From contig NZ_SJDL01000015.1 of NCBI RefSeq assembly GCF_004327985.1, forward strand, positions 36,972 to 100,971: 64,000 nt of DNA. The letters run 5' to 3'. The notes beneath the pieces were generated by a model that was given only the letters and a program-made list of their open reading frames with translations, did not search any database and was not told where the DNA came from. Position 1 is the first letter of the stretch; each line of letters starts with the position of its first letter. Below, in pieces: positions 53,835 to 63,237 of the stretch. This DNA comes from Marinobacter halodurans. Lineage in GTDB: Bacteria; Pseudomonadota; Gammaproteobacteria; Pseudomonadales; Oleiphilaceae. Position numbers and translations under genes: made by a program.

Positions 53835-55805
53835 ATGCCCACTCTAAAGCCGTTTGGTATCGGAGACCTGATTGTCCTCAAAAAGCGCCTTGAGCGTTAT
53901 CAGCCGGGCGAGATTGCCCACATTGAAAACGTCATGGGGAAAGAGCACCGCAAGAGGAATCACCGACAACTCCACCAGATCGAAACTCGCAGGCTCGAGG
54001 AGACAGAAGTCGAAGAAGAGTCTCGCCACGATCTGGAAACGACAGAGCGCTTTGAGCTGGAAAACGAGATCAAACAGGAGGTTAAGACCCAGGAGAAGTT
54101 TTCTGCGGGGCTTGAGGTGTCCGGTGGGTTTGGCCCGGTTCAGGTCTCTGCCTATGCCAAGTACGATCGGGATACATCCGAGACAGAATCGGAGCGCGCG
54201 GCCCAGAAGTATTCCAAGGAGATTACTGAAAAGGCCATGGAGCGAATCAAAGAGCGGGCCAGGACAGAGCGGGAAGACATCGAGCGCATAGAAACCGAAG
54301 AAATCAATGAACATAAATTCGAGAACGACAGCCCCGACCACGTCGTTGGCGTGTATCGATGGGTGGACAAGTACTATCGAGTGAAGCCGGTCAATTACGG
54401 TAAGCGTCTCTTCTACGAAGTGGTGATACCAGAGCCTGCCCGCATGTTCCTGTTTGCCAGGACATGGAGCCTGGAAAATCGTGCTATTCCCGAAAAGCCT
54501 GCCGAGCCCAGGGTTCCCACATTCGAGATAGGTGGGGTGGAATTCTGGTTTGACGGAAGCAGGCTTCGCACTGGCGATCCTGGCCCATTGCGTCCTAACC
54601 AGGTATTGGAAGCCAACTACGGATACCTTGCTAGCATGGTGGGTGCCGATGGGGTCAAGCCTCCGCCTGCGGAGACTGTAGTCGTATCCTATTCTCTCGC
54701 CAAGGAGCTGGATCCATCGATAGACTGGATTCTCGATGGAGAGGCGATTCCGCTACCGGATGACTATGAAGCCGTAACCGGTGAATACACGGCCGTCATC
54801 AAGGCCTGGAAGAACCATGACTTTCCAGCCGGGGCGACACCTTATGACGCCGGATGGCCCGCCTTTTGCCGGATTCAGATTGGGCAGCGAGCCATTTTGC
54901 AGTGGCGGGAGCATGCCATCCTGGGCCCCCCGTGGGAGGATCGTAACTTTACACTGGACCTTAATCGCGAGCGGGGCAGTCTCCCCATCAGTGGTACGGG
55001 CAATCGTGTCGGTACATTTGCTTTGAACATCAACGTGATCTGCGAGCGTACGGACGAGGTGTATGCGCGCTGGCAGATGGAAACGTACAGCGCGATCATG
55101 GCAGCGCATCGGCGCAGGGTCATGGATTACGAAGACCGTTTGGCCGCCTCGCAGGTGCGTGGAGGTGTAGAGATTCAAGGTGAGAACCCTGCCAAGAACC
55201 TGCTTACCATCAAAACCGAGCTGAAGCGGCAGTTCCTGGATCTGTGGATGAACGGTGATCTGGAACTGCCTGTTGCCGTCACCGATGGCGATCCCTCCCA
55301 CACCCCGCCGAGCCTGCCGGACATGATCGAGCGCAATGTCCTCGACAACGGAGAAATTATCGGGTTCGCGGAAGAAGCCTTTGACTGGGACAATCTCTCG
55401 TTTCGCTTACTTCCATACTTTCACGGGCGTAAGGAGAAATGGATTGAGCTTTCCAGTTACACGGACCCGGACCCGGTGTTCGAGAACTTTCTAAAAGCGG
55501 GGGCAGCGCTTGTGCGGCTCCCCGTTGTACCCGAATACACCCATGCCGTGCTCTACTACCAGTTGACGGGGCGGATCTGGTCTCGTGATGCCGGCGAAGT
55601 CCCCGCATTGCGCGATGTATCTGCGGCGTCGGAGGTGGAGCTGTACAACGCCTATCTCCAGGATGTGGACCCTGAGGTTGAGGAGACTGACGTCCACCGC
55701 GAAGTCGAGATCCGGGACGACGACCCGGATACATTCGTCATCAAAGTCCCCACCAGTCTGGTCTGGCTCCAGCAGACCGAAGACTTGAATCCAGAATCGG
55801 AGTAG
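53835..55805 (+). CDS. Large unknown protein with charged coiled-coil and beta-rich regions
   Basis: This 656-residue protein is not assigned to a named family. It opens LKPFGIGDLIVLKKRLERYQ and PGEIAHIENVMGKEH, then a highly charged Glu/Arg coiled coil (residues 40-90). A Gly-rich beta-like segment SAGLEVSGGFGPVQVSAYAK (92-111), a second coiled coil (115-160), and VVGVYRWVDKYYRVKPVNYG near 172 follow. The remainder looks beta-rich. I recall similar GEIAHIENV-starting proteins in diverse bacteria, always uncharacterised, but cannot verify this. No signal peptide. A scaffold or membrane-active role is speculation. Confidence 0.75.
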   Translation: MPTLKPFGIGDLIVLKKRLERYQPGEIAHIENVMGKEHRKRNHRQLHQIETRRLEETEVEEESRHDLETTERFELENEIKQEVKTQEKFSAGLEVSGGFGPVQVSAYAKYDRDTSETESERAAQKYSKEITEKAMERIKERARTEREDIERIETEEINEHKFENDSPDHVVGVYRWVDKYYRVKPVNYGKRLFYEVVIPEPARMFLFARTWSLENRAIPEKPAEPRVPTFEIGGVEFWFDGSRLRTGDPGPLRPNQVLEANYGYLASMVGADGVKPPPAETVVVSYSLAKELDPSIDWILDGEAIPLPDDYEAVTGEYTAVIKAWKNHDFPAGATPYDAGWPAFCRIQIGQRAILQWREHAILGPPWEDRNFTLDLNRERGSLPISGTGNRVGTFALNINVICERTDEVYARWQMETYSAIMAAHRRRVMDYEDRLAASQVRGGVEIQGENPAKNLLTIKTELKRQFLDLWMNGDLELPVAVTDGDPSHTPPSLPDMIERNVLDNGEIIGFAEEAFDWDNLSFRLLPYFHGRKEKWIELSSYTDPDPVFENFLKAGAALVRLPVVPEYTHAVLYYQLTGRIWSRDAGEVPALRDVSAASEVELYNAYLQDVDPEVEETDVHREVEIRDDDPDTFVIKVPTSLVWLQQTEDLNPESE

Positions 55806-55813
55806 GCGATCCC

Positions 55814-56125
55814 ATGCCAGAACGACGATTTCTTGAACATGGCAATGCAGCCATACACATCGAAACCAGCTCCTCCACTGACGGCCACACAGCGGCGGGA
55901 GCGAGATTCCTGAAGACCATACAGGACCTGTCGAAATTGATCGGGAAAGGGCTTGCCGAGTTGGAAAGCGACGCCCCCGACTCCGTAAGCATACGCTTTC
56001 GACTGGGGCTGTCCGATGACGGCAACTTCGTCATCGCACTGGACGGAACGCCTGCTAATTTTGAGGTCGAGATGAACTGGGGGGGTGGGTCAACACCCGA
56101 TATCCCGCTACCGCGCCAGAAATAG
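55814..56125 (+). CDS. Small protein resembling trypsin-co-occurring domain 1
   Basis: This 103-residue protein has a helical middle (FLKTIQDLSKLIGKGLAEL) followed by SVSIRFRLGLSDDG and NFVIALDGTPANFEVEMNW. The ending (alternating strand pattern, ANFEVxxxW) matches what I know of the Trypco1/CU044_2847 domain of predicted bacterial conflict systems. No protease gene is adjacent, which is unusual for that domain. It follows the 656-residue gene by eight bases and its last 18 bp overlap the end of the convergent nuclease gene. Confidence 0.65.
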   Translation: MPERRFLEHGNAAIHIETSSSTDGHTAAGARFLKTIQDLSKLIGKGLAELESDAPDSVSIRFRLGLSDDGNFVIALDGTPANFEVEMNWGGGSTPDIPLPRQK

Positions 56126-57166
56126 CTGTCCAGCCAGGAAATCCAGCTCAGCGGAGCTAATGCCCAGTTCCACGATGTTGCTTCCTTGCGCCACTCCCAG
56201 AGATGGATTGAGTCCCATCTGGGACGCGCCTGAGGCGGTTATCACTTGGCGGTCGCTGGACACCAGCGAGATAACGCGTGGACCGGATTGATGCCCGGCT
56301 GGGTCATAAACATACGTCCATCCTCGCCCCATCTGAGCGGTCTGATCGGCGTTGTCGACAAGAACTTCGATGTCATCGCTCATGTTTCGGGTCACGATTG
56401 CAGAAGTGCCCTGGCCGCGTGGAATGTCGTAATATCGGGCGTCACGCGGGAGGTGTAACTGGAACCCCTCTTCAATGCGGCCTTCGATCCACTCGAAAAT
56501 CTGTTCCTGGGCTTCGCCACCTCCCCGATACCCCGACTTGATTTCGAACACACTTAATACTTCGAGGTTTCCGTTGCTGCGCCATCGCGCGATGATGTTG
56601 TCTGAAAAAAGGCGCGAGGCTCCTGACGAGGGATCGATAATGCGTACGCCAGCCAGCAGCACGGCATCGGGGTGGGTTTCCTTGATGCGTACCAGGGTGC
56701 GAAGCTGTTCCGGCATTGAGAACACCTCGGCGAGGTTGCCCTTGAGGATGTTTAAATAGGCGCGGCTCACCCGTCGTTCTGTCGCAAGGAGTTCGGTCAC
56801 GGCATCGACGCTGTCGTCGAAGCGGCTCAGGCGCTCCCAGGTCTTGGGCGCATTGTCCGCGCGGGTAAGGAACCGCAGTAGGTCGGAAACACGTTCCGGG
56901 GACATGGATGAAGGCCGGGGGATCATCGCCAGATCCAGCAGCACGGGAAGGCTTGTCCGCCCTCCACGCCGAATGTTTTCGCCCAGGAGTTTAAACAGGA
57001 AATCGTAGGCGGCGCCCCGGGCATAAGGGGGCCAGTCACGAGGTTCCAGTACGGGTCTCCCGGCGGCACGCTGGCGCTGCACATAGGCCTCGTAGAACTC
57101 CGCCACGCGCGGGTGGTTGATCTTTCCTTCGGCACTGATCAGGTCGTCGATGATCAGACACTGCAT
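56108..57166 (-). CDS. PD-(D/E)XK-type nuclease, putative toxin component
   Basis: This 352-residue protein carries a pattern consistent with a PD-(D/E)XK nuclease: E146 in a helix (GNLAEVF), D189 in RLFSDNIIARW, E208 and K210 in VFEIKSG, and Q220 downstream. The N-terminal 140 residues are helical and unfamiliar; the last 130 may be a separate domain. The start at MQCLIIDD overlaps the preceding gene's end by 13 bp, with AGAGGA upstream. It is either the second subunit of a split toxin or the C-terminal part of one protein broken by a frameshift. Exact fold assignment needs profile search. Confidence 0.65.
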   Translation of the reverse strand: MQCLIIDDLISAEGKINHPRVAEFYEAYVQRQRAAGRPVLEPRDWPPYARGAAYDFLFKLLGENIRRGGRTSLPVLLDLAMIPRPSSMSPERVSDLLRFLTRADNAPKTWERLSRFDDSVDAVTELLATERRVSRAYLNILKGNLAEVFSMPEQLRTLVRIKETHPDAVLLAGVRIIDPSSGASRLFSDNIIARWRSNGNLEVLSVFEIKSGYRGGGEAQEQIFEWIEGRIEEGFQLHLPRDARYYDIPRGQGTSAIVTRNMSDDIEVLVDNADQTAQMGRGWTYVYDPAGHQSGPRVISLVSSDRQVITASGASQMGLNPSLGVAQGSNIVELGISSAELDFLAGQLFLAR

Positions 57167-58629
57167 GTCGTTGGCATCCTCTGTAGTAACTCGGCAAGTG
57201 CCATCCACTGATCATCAGAGAGTCCGTGCCGCCGGCGTCGCAGCTGATCGGCGACCTCAATAATGAATCGACGCTCGGATTCACTAAATCCGGCGTTGTC
57301 GATTACGTTTGCCAAGCGTTGGGCGGCACGGCGGGTGCGCCCAAACGTGCGTGCGAGTCTCGGTCCGGCGCGGAGTACCCCGGACCCCACCAGGGGCAAC
57401 AAAGCGCCAAGGCCCATAACAACCTTCTCCAGCGTGGATACACGATAGCCCCATCGATCCCGGTCCGTGGCGCAGGCGTAGAAAAACTCGGAAATGTCGG
57501 CGGCATCACCCACGTATGGAACAGCGCCCACTGCAAGGTCGGTGATGGTCTGGAGGATCGCAAGTATGGGGTCCGCGATGTAGTCGATACGGGCCCGCGA
57601 TAATCGTCGAGTCGGTAGGTCTGCGCCTTGTGGCGGCACATTTTCGAAGTCTGTGTTGAATACTTCGAAAAACACCAGGGATCGTCTTCGACGCTCCTGC
57701 AAGGACGTGGTGCCGTGAATAAAACCACGTTGATTGCAGCTCAGTGTGGCCCGGACTGTAGGTGACTTCACGATGGTAACCAAAGGCAGGATGCCGCGAC
57801 GGTGGTTTGAGTGCCCGTTATTGATGCGGAATGCGAACCGCGCTTCGTGGTCATCGCGACCGCTTTCGCCTTGTAAAAATCGGTGAAGCTGGGGAACTTC
57901 GATAGACAGCATTTGCGAAGAGTAGGGGTGCGTAAAGATGACCCCATTCGGCTGCAGGGCAACCTGCAGCAGACTGGGCGGCTGTAGAAACGCAAGCCGC
58001 GTCACGAATGGATTCCGGCCTTCCTCCAGCAAGCGCATGGGTTCAAATTCGGTCACCACGATATGGTCATCTAGACCTGCATCCTGAAACATACGATAGA
58101 GAAAGTAGAGGGACCGCTCCTCCTCGTCAGCGACACTGGAATCAAATATGGGATTGCCGGAACGCCAAGCCGGAGGGGGGAAGGTGTCGACGAAGTAGTC
58201 GCTTGTCAGTCCGCTGACCGTTGCATCGGCGCCCACGTTAGGGACGAGTCTTGGGTTTTGTACCCGGTAGACGTCCAGGCGAGGGACTTCCAGGGATGCG
58301 GTCCAGCTATCCGGCCAGTTTCGGGTTTCAACCGAAACGCCAGGGCCGGCAATTATCGTGATGAGCGGAGGGCGCACCACTCGATTGGGGTCGAAGGACA
58401 GGAACGCTGGAAGGGGGGAGTCGGGTAATGGCGATTCACCCAGCAGGTTTCCAGGATCGAACCCATAGTATGCGGGGATTCGTTCTTCGTCATAGCCGGG
58501 CAGGGGGCGCAGATACTTGAGCCTGAGGTACTTGGGCCGTTGGTCCCACTGATTGAACTTATACGTGAGCCTTATCTCCGGTCGGCCTTCCGGGCCCCGG
58601 GTAATTTCAGGCGTGAGTTGGGGAGGCAT
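57154..58629 (-). CDS. Polymorphic-toxin-like protein with pretoxin-type region
   Basis: This 491-residue protein has an unfamiliar beta-rich N-terminal part (1-330, many Pro and Trp). The C-terminal part (about 345-430) resembles pretoxin PT-TG regions: two hydrophobic stretches around AVGAVPYVGDAADISEFFYA and VVMGLGALLPLVGSG. Such regions normally sit just before a toxin domain. Here the protein ends 60 residues later and the nuclease gene begins inside its last codons. No signal peptide or PAAR/Rhs motif is seen. No strong ribosome site precedes the ATG. Confidence 0.65.
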   Translation of the reverse strand: MPPQLTPEITRGPEGRPEIRLTYKFNQWDQRPKYLRLKYLRPLPGYDEERIPAYYGFDPGNLLGESPLPDSPLPAFLSFDPNRVVRPPLITIIAGPGVSVETRNWPDSWTASLEVPRLDVYRVQNPRLVPNVGADATVSGLTSDYFVDTFPPPAWRSGNPIFDSSVADEEERSLYFLYRMFQDAGLDDHIVVTEFEPMRLLEEGRNPFVTRLAFLQPPSLLQVALQPNGVIFTHPYSSQMLSIEVPQLHRFLQGESGRDDHEARFAFRINNGHSNHRRGILPLVTIVKSPTVRATLSCNQRGFIHGTTSLQERRRRSLVFFEVFNTDFENVPPQGADLPTRRLSRARIDYIADPILAILQTITDLAVGAVPYVGDAADISEFFYACATDRDRWGYRVSTLEKVVMGLGALLPLVGSGVLRAGPRLARTFGRTRRAAQRLANVIDNAGFSESERRFIIEVADQLRRRRHGLSDDQWMALAELLQRMPTTCSV

Positions 58630-59505
58630 GGCCGGCTATTCTGCACACCGGTAGATCAAGCCGGGATTGCGCGAGTCAAGGCGCACCAGCTTGTCACGTT
58701 GGCGTGCGGTGCTGGCAATATTGCACGATGGATCAGGGTGAATTTTTACCCTTTCCGGCACGATACAGTTTGCGGATCGATTATTCCTGAAGTGGTGCTG
58801 TATGCGCTTCATCTGGACTCGTGCTCCCTGACTCAATTCACCTTTCCTTCCTGGCAGGCCTGAAAATCCGTTGATGCCTATCCTTTACCACCACCAGCAA
58901 GAATAGTTGATTTTTTGTTCAGTTCCAGCGTCGGTCAGCCGCCACTCAGCTTGTTTACACGTTGGCGTTGATCATCCATTTTCCTTGGGCAAATTGGCTT
59001 ACCGTTTGGAAGTGGAGCGCGGGGCACTGCGTTTCGGGGTAGTTTGGAATTCCGGCGCGCAACCCAGCACGGGCGCATAACTGGAGGGGAGCCTGCCAAC
59101 CGGGAAGCAGAACTGACAGCGAATTGGTCGAAAGGGCCTTCGGGGCGATAAAGAATCCTTTACTGCCGAAGCACAATTCCGGTTCTCATCTGTGACGCTG
59201 TTGCGGCTCAGCATGGGGCTGTGCTTGTGCGGTGAATACCCATTTGCCTTCTGCCCTGGGCGCGGCCTCGGGTACCGGCCCTCGTCGCCGATATCGAGGT
59301 AGACGACGCCGGTATCCGTACCCTCTTTCGAAAGCTGCTAAAGTTATATATAGATATGGATTTTATCTAATCGAACCTGTGCCAGGAGGGCCAGTCGTTT
59401 TGAATCACTCTGCCTGCCACCTCAACTCGTTTCCTTCCAAATCTCGGAGGGCAGGATTTGGTGATTGTGTCATCTCCCAGTTCTTTGCAGGTTCAATAAC
59501 AAGCT
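58630..59505. other. 876-bp gene-free stretch between toxin-like gene and helicase
   Basis: This region is less GC-rich than the core and holds no frame that I recognise. It should contain the divergent promoters of the toxin-like gene (left) and the helicase (right). An A/T-rich TTATATATAGATATGG stretch at 59344-59359 is a plausible helicase promoter. Degenerate minus-strand frames at 58955-59214 could be gene remnants. Confidence 0.55.
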
Positions 59506-62500
59506 ATGCCACATAGAAAGTACTTAAAGTTCAGAATCACAGATCTAGAAACGGTTTTCTCGGATTCCATGGACGACATGGCGGTCCTGGAGGAGCTGGA
59601 AGAGGAGTTGCTCCACCGTTCTACCCAAAGGGCGGAAAAACTCCTTGAGAAGGTCCGCGGTGCGCTAAATGCAGAAGCTCCAGTTTTGGAGAATATCGCT
59701 GATAATCCTCGGGTCTTGGAGGACGCCTCGAAAAGTGACGGAGTTGAACGCCATCCCGAAGCAAAAACTCGCAATGTTTCTGAAGATATCGACTGGGATG
59801 TTGCGCTGGATCCCTATGTCACGAGAGACCCGGAGGCCGCCCAAGAACAACCCGAGATACCGATCTCAGACCAACCGGCCAATATCCTGGACGCCTGGAC
59901 GGTCCTGGAAGCTCTCTCACCGCAGTCCTACAAAAGGCCCAATGACCTCGTCATGGGAGACGGCTCGGTAGCCTGGTTGAAAAGCGAACAAGAACCATGG
60001 CTTAAGGGAGAAAAATCTCGCCCGAAGAAGAACCTCTACTATGTCGTTTATCTTGGGGCAATCGATATTGAAAGCGCCATGCAGAAGCTTTTGATGGTGT
60101 TCCAGGATGACCGGGTCGAGCGGCCGGCAGCGAAAGGTTTTGCAGCGGTCGGCGCTGTTTTATTGGATAAGAAGGGGATTCCCATCCCCGATACTGGCCT
60201 GTCAATTTCGAGCTTTGGTTGGGCTTACGCGCGGGCTCTTCAGGGAAAAGTTGGTGAACTTAAGGCATGGGCCTTGGCAGAAAAGGTACTGCTAGAAGGT
60301 CTTGAGAGAATCATATATCGAACGGATTCCCAAGGGCGTCAAGTTCCATTTTCACTTAAAGTCGCCCAGCGTGCCTTTCAGTGGATCATCAAGAACTGTG
60401 GTATTCCGGAAGAGGATACTCAGGAGCCGTCGTTTGCCGTAAGACGGTATCAGCCATTCAGTAAAGGGGAGCCCGATACGCCGTTGCTGAACAGCTTTTT
60501 TCTGGATGATCTTCAGCTGGCGAAGTTGTTAGTGGATAACAAAAATGCTAGTCGAGCACTCTCACAGTATCTGGGGCTGGAATCCCCGCCGAACCGACAT
60601 GATCTGATATCCGATGCCAAATGCCTCGAAGACGCCCTGGAGCCGCAATACACCCCATTGGCACGCTGGCCGGGTAAAGGTCGTTACCCTCTTGTGTTGC
60701 TTCAACAAGCAGCAATAAATCTTTGTCACCGGGAACTTGGAGAGGGTGGACTTTTTTCTGTAAATGGTCCTCCCGGAACCGGGAAAACAACACTGTTGAG
60801 AGATGTTGTTGCATCGGTGCAGGTGGATCGTGCGAAAGCACTTAGCAAGTTTGATGATGTTGGCAAAGCATTTCAGCACGCCGGGAAAATGAAACTGGGC
60901 AGTGCCTACGTGCATTTATATGAGCTTCATCCGTCTCTAAAAGGGCATGAACTACTCGTTGCGTCATCAAACAACAAGGCCGTCGAGAATGTGAGCCGGG
61001 AGCTGCCTTTGCGCTCCCAAATAGCCGAAGACATTGGTGACTTGGAATACTTCAAAGTTGTGAGTGATGCGCTGGCAAGTGGCAACTCCGATACCTGGGG
61101 CCTTGTTGCTGCCGTTTTGGGCAATTCAGGCAACCGATCGGAATTCATCAATAAGGCATGGTGGGATAAAGACAGTGGGCTCAGACAATACTTTTTAGCG
61201 CTTTCAGGTCAGGACGTGTCCACAATGGATGAGGACGGGGAGGAAGTATGGCCTCAAGTTGTGACGGAAAGCTCTCCTCCCGCTTCAGAACAGGAAGCCA
61301 GGCAGCGTTGGCAAAAGGCAAGGGATGAATTTCACAAGGCTCTTGCTGCATCGGAAGAAGCGAGACAACAGGCCCAAAAAGCCTATGAATGCTACTTGGC
61401 GTCCCAGGAGCTTCGCCATGAGCTTGAACAGGTAATGGCCAAACAGGACGAAAGAAACGAAGGGATTATAAAAATCGAGAGTGAAATCCATGCATTGGAA
61501 TCAAGGCTAGTGGAGGTTAAGGAGAAGCTGGAGAGTGCCCGAGCGGCGGAAGAGACCTCTTTGGCCAACAAACCCGGTATCTTTGTCCGACTCCTCTCAA
61601 GAGCCAAGTGGAACACATGGAAAATTGGCCACAATAAGCTGGTGCAACGGGGTCACGAGTTCACAGCAGTTGCGGATGAAATGAAGCGTGAAGTCAGTGA
61701 TCTTGAGCATAAGCGGTCGAGCTATCGCCGTGATCTTCAAGAGTTAGCCAGAAAGGAAAGTCTTTTTCGAGACCAAATAGCATCTGCGTTACGGCAGTTG
61801 GAGCAGTATTCGGACGTTTGTGGCGGAAAGCTTGTTACGGACCAGTTCTGGTCGTTGGAGTATGACGAGCAACAGAGGTTTGCGCCAAATTTCACGTCTG
61901 AAGCGCACAAGCTGCGTGATGACGTATTTGTAGCAGCGATCAAATTGCAAAAGGCTTTCATCGATTCGGCGGCGAAACCTCTACGCCAAAACCTTGGAGT
62001 TTTCTTCTATTTGCTGGGCGGTGGATCATTGCGACGTGAGTTGCAGCATTTGCTGCCAGATATATGGTCGACCGGGTTTTTGCTTACCCCCGTTATATCC
62101 ACTACGTTTGCGTCGGTTGGTCGTATGCTAAAAGGTTTACCGAAAGAATGTATTGGCTGGCTACTTATTGATGAGGCTGGTCAAGCAACACCACAGGCTG
62201 CAGTAGGTGCGATTTCAAGAGCCAGGCGGGTTATATCGGTTGGAGATCCGCTTCAGATTGAACCAGTGGTAACCCTACCTCCACAATTGGTAGATAGTGT
62301 TTCCCGGCATTTCGGCGTTGATTCCTATAAATGGATGGCGCCACACGCATCCGTGCAAACGCTGTCGGACGAGTCCAATCCCTATGGAACAAAATTGCAG
62401 CGCGACCTCAGCGAGCTTTGGATCGGAGCTCCGCTTTTGGTGCATCGCCGTTGCGAAAATCCGATGTTTTCAATCTCTAACCGTATGGCTTATAACAAAC

Positions 62501-63012
62501 TTATGGTTCATGCCACGAAACCATCGGAGTCGTATCTGACATCGATCTTCGGACAATCTGCATGGATTGATGTCGTTGGCAACGCCCAAGAGAAGTGGTG
62601 CCCGGAAGAGGGCGAGCGAGTTTGCCAAATGTTGCTGGAGGCCTGTGATAGCTCAGAGGGCAACCCAGACCTGTTTGTCATAACTCCATTCAGACGAGTT
62701 GCCGAAAAAATGCGACAGCGCATGAGCCGGGAAGTGGAGCGGCTGGAAGGTTTTGGTATGACCAATGTTGAGGACTGGATTAGGGATTCGATCGGTACTG
62801 TCCATACTTTTCAAGGAAAGGAAGCCAAGGGCGTCATTCTACTGCTCGGAGCACCGGGCCCTTCCCAGACCGGTGCACGTAACTGGGCAACTTCCAGCGT
62901 CAATCTGCTTAATGTGGCGGTGTCACGGGCGAAGCAGAACTTTTATGTGGTTGGAAACCGGAAGCTGTGGGCAGACCTGGGGAATATGAAGGTTGTGAGC
63001 CAAAGGCTTTAA
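59506..63012 (+). CDS. UPF1-like SF1 helicase/ATPase
   Basis: This 1168-residue protein has Walker A GPPGTGKTTLL near residue 421, Walker B LLIDEAGQATPQAA near 886, motif III VGDPLQIEPV near 907, a late VHTFQGKEAKGVILLLGAP and motif VI LLNVAVSRAKQNFYVVG near the end. These are features of DNA2/NAM7/UPF1 superfamily 1 helicases. A long coiled coil (about 590-770) is inserted between the Walker motifs. The N-terminal 400 residues are a separate domain with YYVVYLGAIDIESAMQ near 180. Such large solitary helicases often occur in defence islands; nuclease motifs are not obvious. It follows no strong ribosome site. Confidence 0.85.
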   Translation: MPHRKYLKFRITDLETVFSDSMDDMAVLEELEEELLHRSTQRAEKLLEKVRGALNAEAPVLENIADNPRVLEDASKSDGVERHPEAKTRNVSEDIDWDVALDPYVTRDPEAAQEQPEIPISDQPANILDAWTVLEALSPQSYKRPNDLVMGDGSVAWLKSEQEPWLKGEKSRPKKNLYYVVYLGAIDIESAMQKLLMVFQDDRVERPAAKGFAAVGAVLLDKKGIPIPDTGLSISSFGWAYARALQGKVGELKAWALAEKVLLEGLERIIYRTDSQGRQVPFSLKVAQRAFQWIIKNCGIPEEDTQEPSFAVRRYQPFSKGEPDTPLLNSFFLDDLQLAKLLVDNKNASRALSQYLGLESPPNRHDLISDAKCLEDALEPQYTPLARWPGKGRYPLVLLQQAAINLCHRELGEGGLFSVNGPPGTGKTTLLRDVVASVQVDRAKALSKFDDVGKAFQHAGKMKLGSAYVHLYELHPSLKGHELLVASSNNKAVENVSRELPLRSQIAEDIGDLEYFKVVSDALASGNSDTWGLVAAVLGNSGNRSEFINKAWWDKDSGLRQYFLALSGQDVSTMDEDGEEVWPQVVTESSPPASEQEARQRWQKARDEFHKALAASEEARQQAQKAYECYLASQELRHELEQVMAKQDERNEGIIKIESEIHALESRLVEVKEKLESARAAEETSLANKPGIFVRLLSRAKWNTWKIGHNKLVQRGHEFTAVADEMKREVSDLEHKRSSYRRDLQELARKESLFRDQIASALRQLEQYSDVCGGKLVTDQFWSLEYDEQQRFAPNFTSEAHKLRDDVFVAAIKLQKAFIDSAAKPLRQNLGVFFYLLGGGSLRRELQHLLPDIWSTGFLLTPVISTTFASVGRMLKGLPKECIGWLLIDEAGQATPQAAVGAISRARRVISVGDPLQIEPVVTLPPQLVDSVSRHFGVDSYKWMAPHASVQTLSDESNPYGTKLQRDLSELWIGAPLLVHRRCENPMFSISNRMAYNKLMVHATKPSESYLTSIFGQSAWIDVVGNAQEKWCPEEGERVCQMLLEACDSSEGNPDLFVITPFRRVAEKMRQRMSREVERLEGFGMTNVEDWIRDSIGTVHTFQGKEAKGVILLLGAPGPSQTGARNWATSSVNLLNVAVSRAKQNFYVVGNRKLWADLGNMKVVSQRL

Positions 63013-63237
63013 AAGTGGAGGTTGCGGAAGATAGAAAAAGGGGCAGTGACCTCATGCCAATACCCGGTCAAGTGTAGGCGACTATTGACCGACCAGGACT
63101 CTGACTCATGCCGCTGTATCCCACGGTGATGATAGATTCGACCCGGTCTGGACTTTTCGGCTAACCCTATTATATTGTCGGCAGCATCCCATAGCCGTTG
63201 CGCCCAGGACGGGCGTCTTGTTTTCAAGGAAGATAGT

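Noticed and set aside
58955..59214. Short minus-strand frames upstream of the helicase
   Set aside because: Two overlapping frames both look arbitrary; at most they are remnants and no family could be named.
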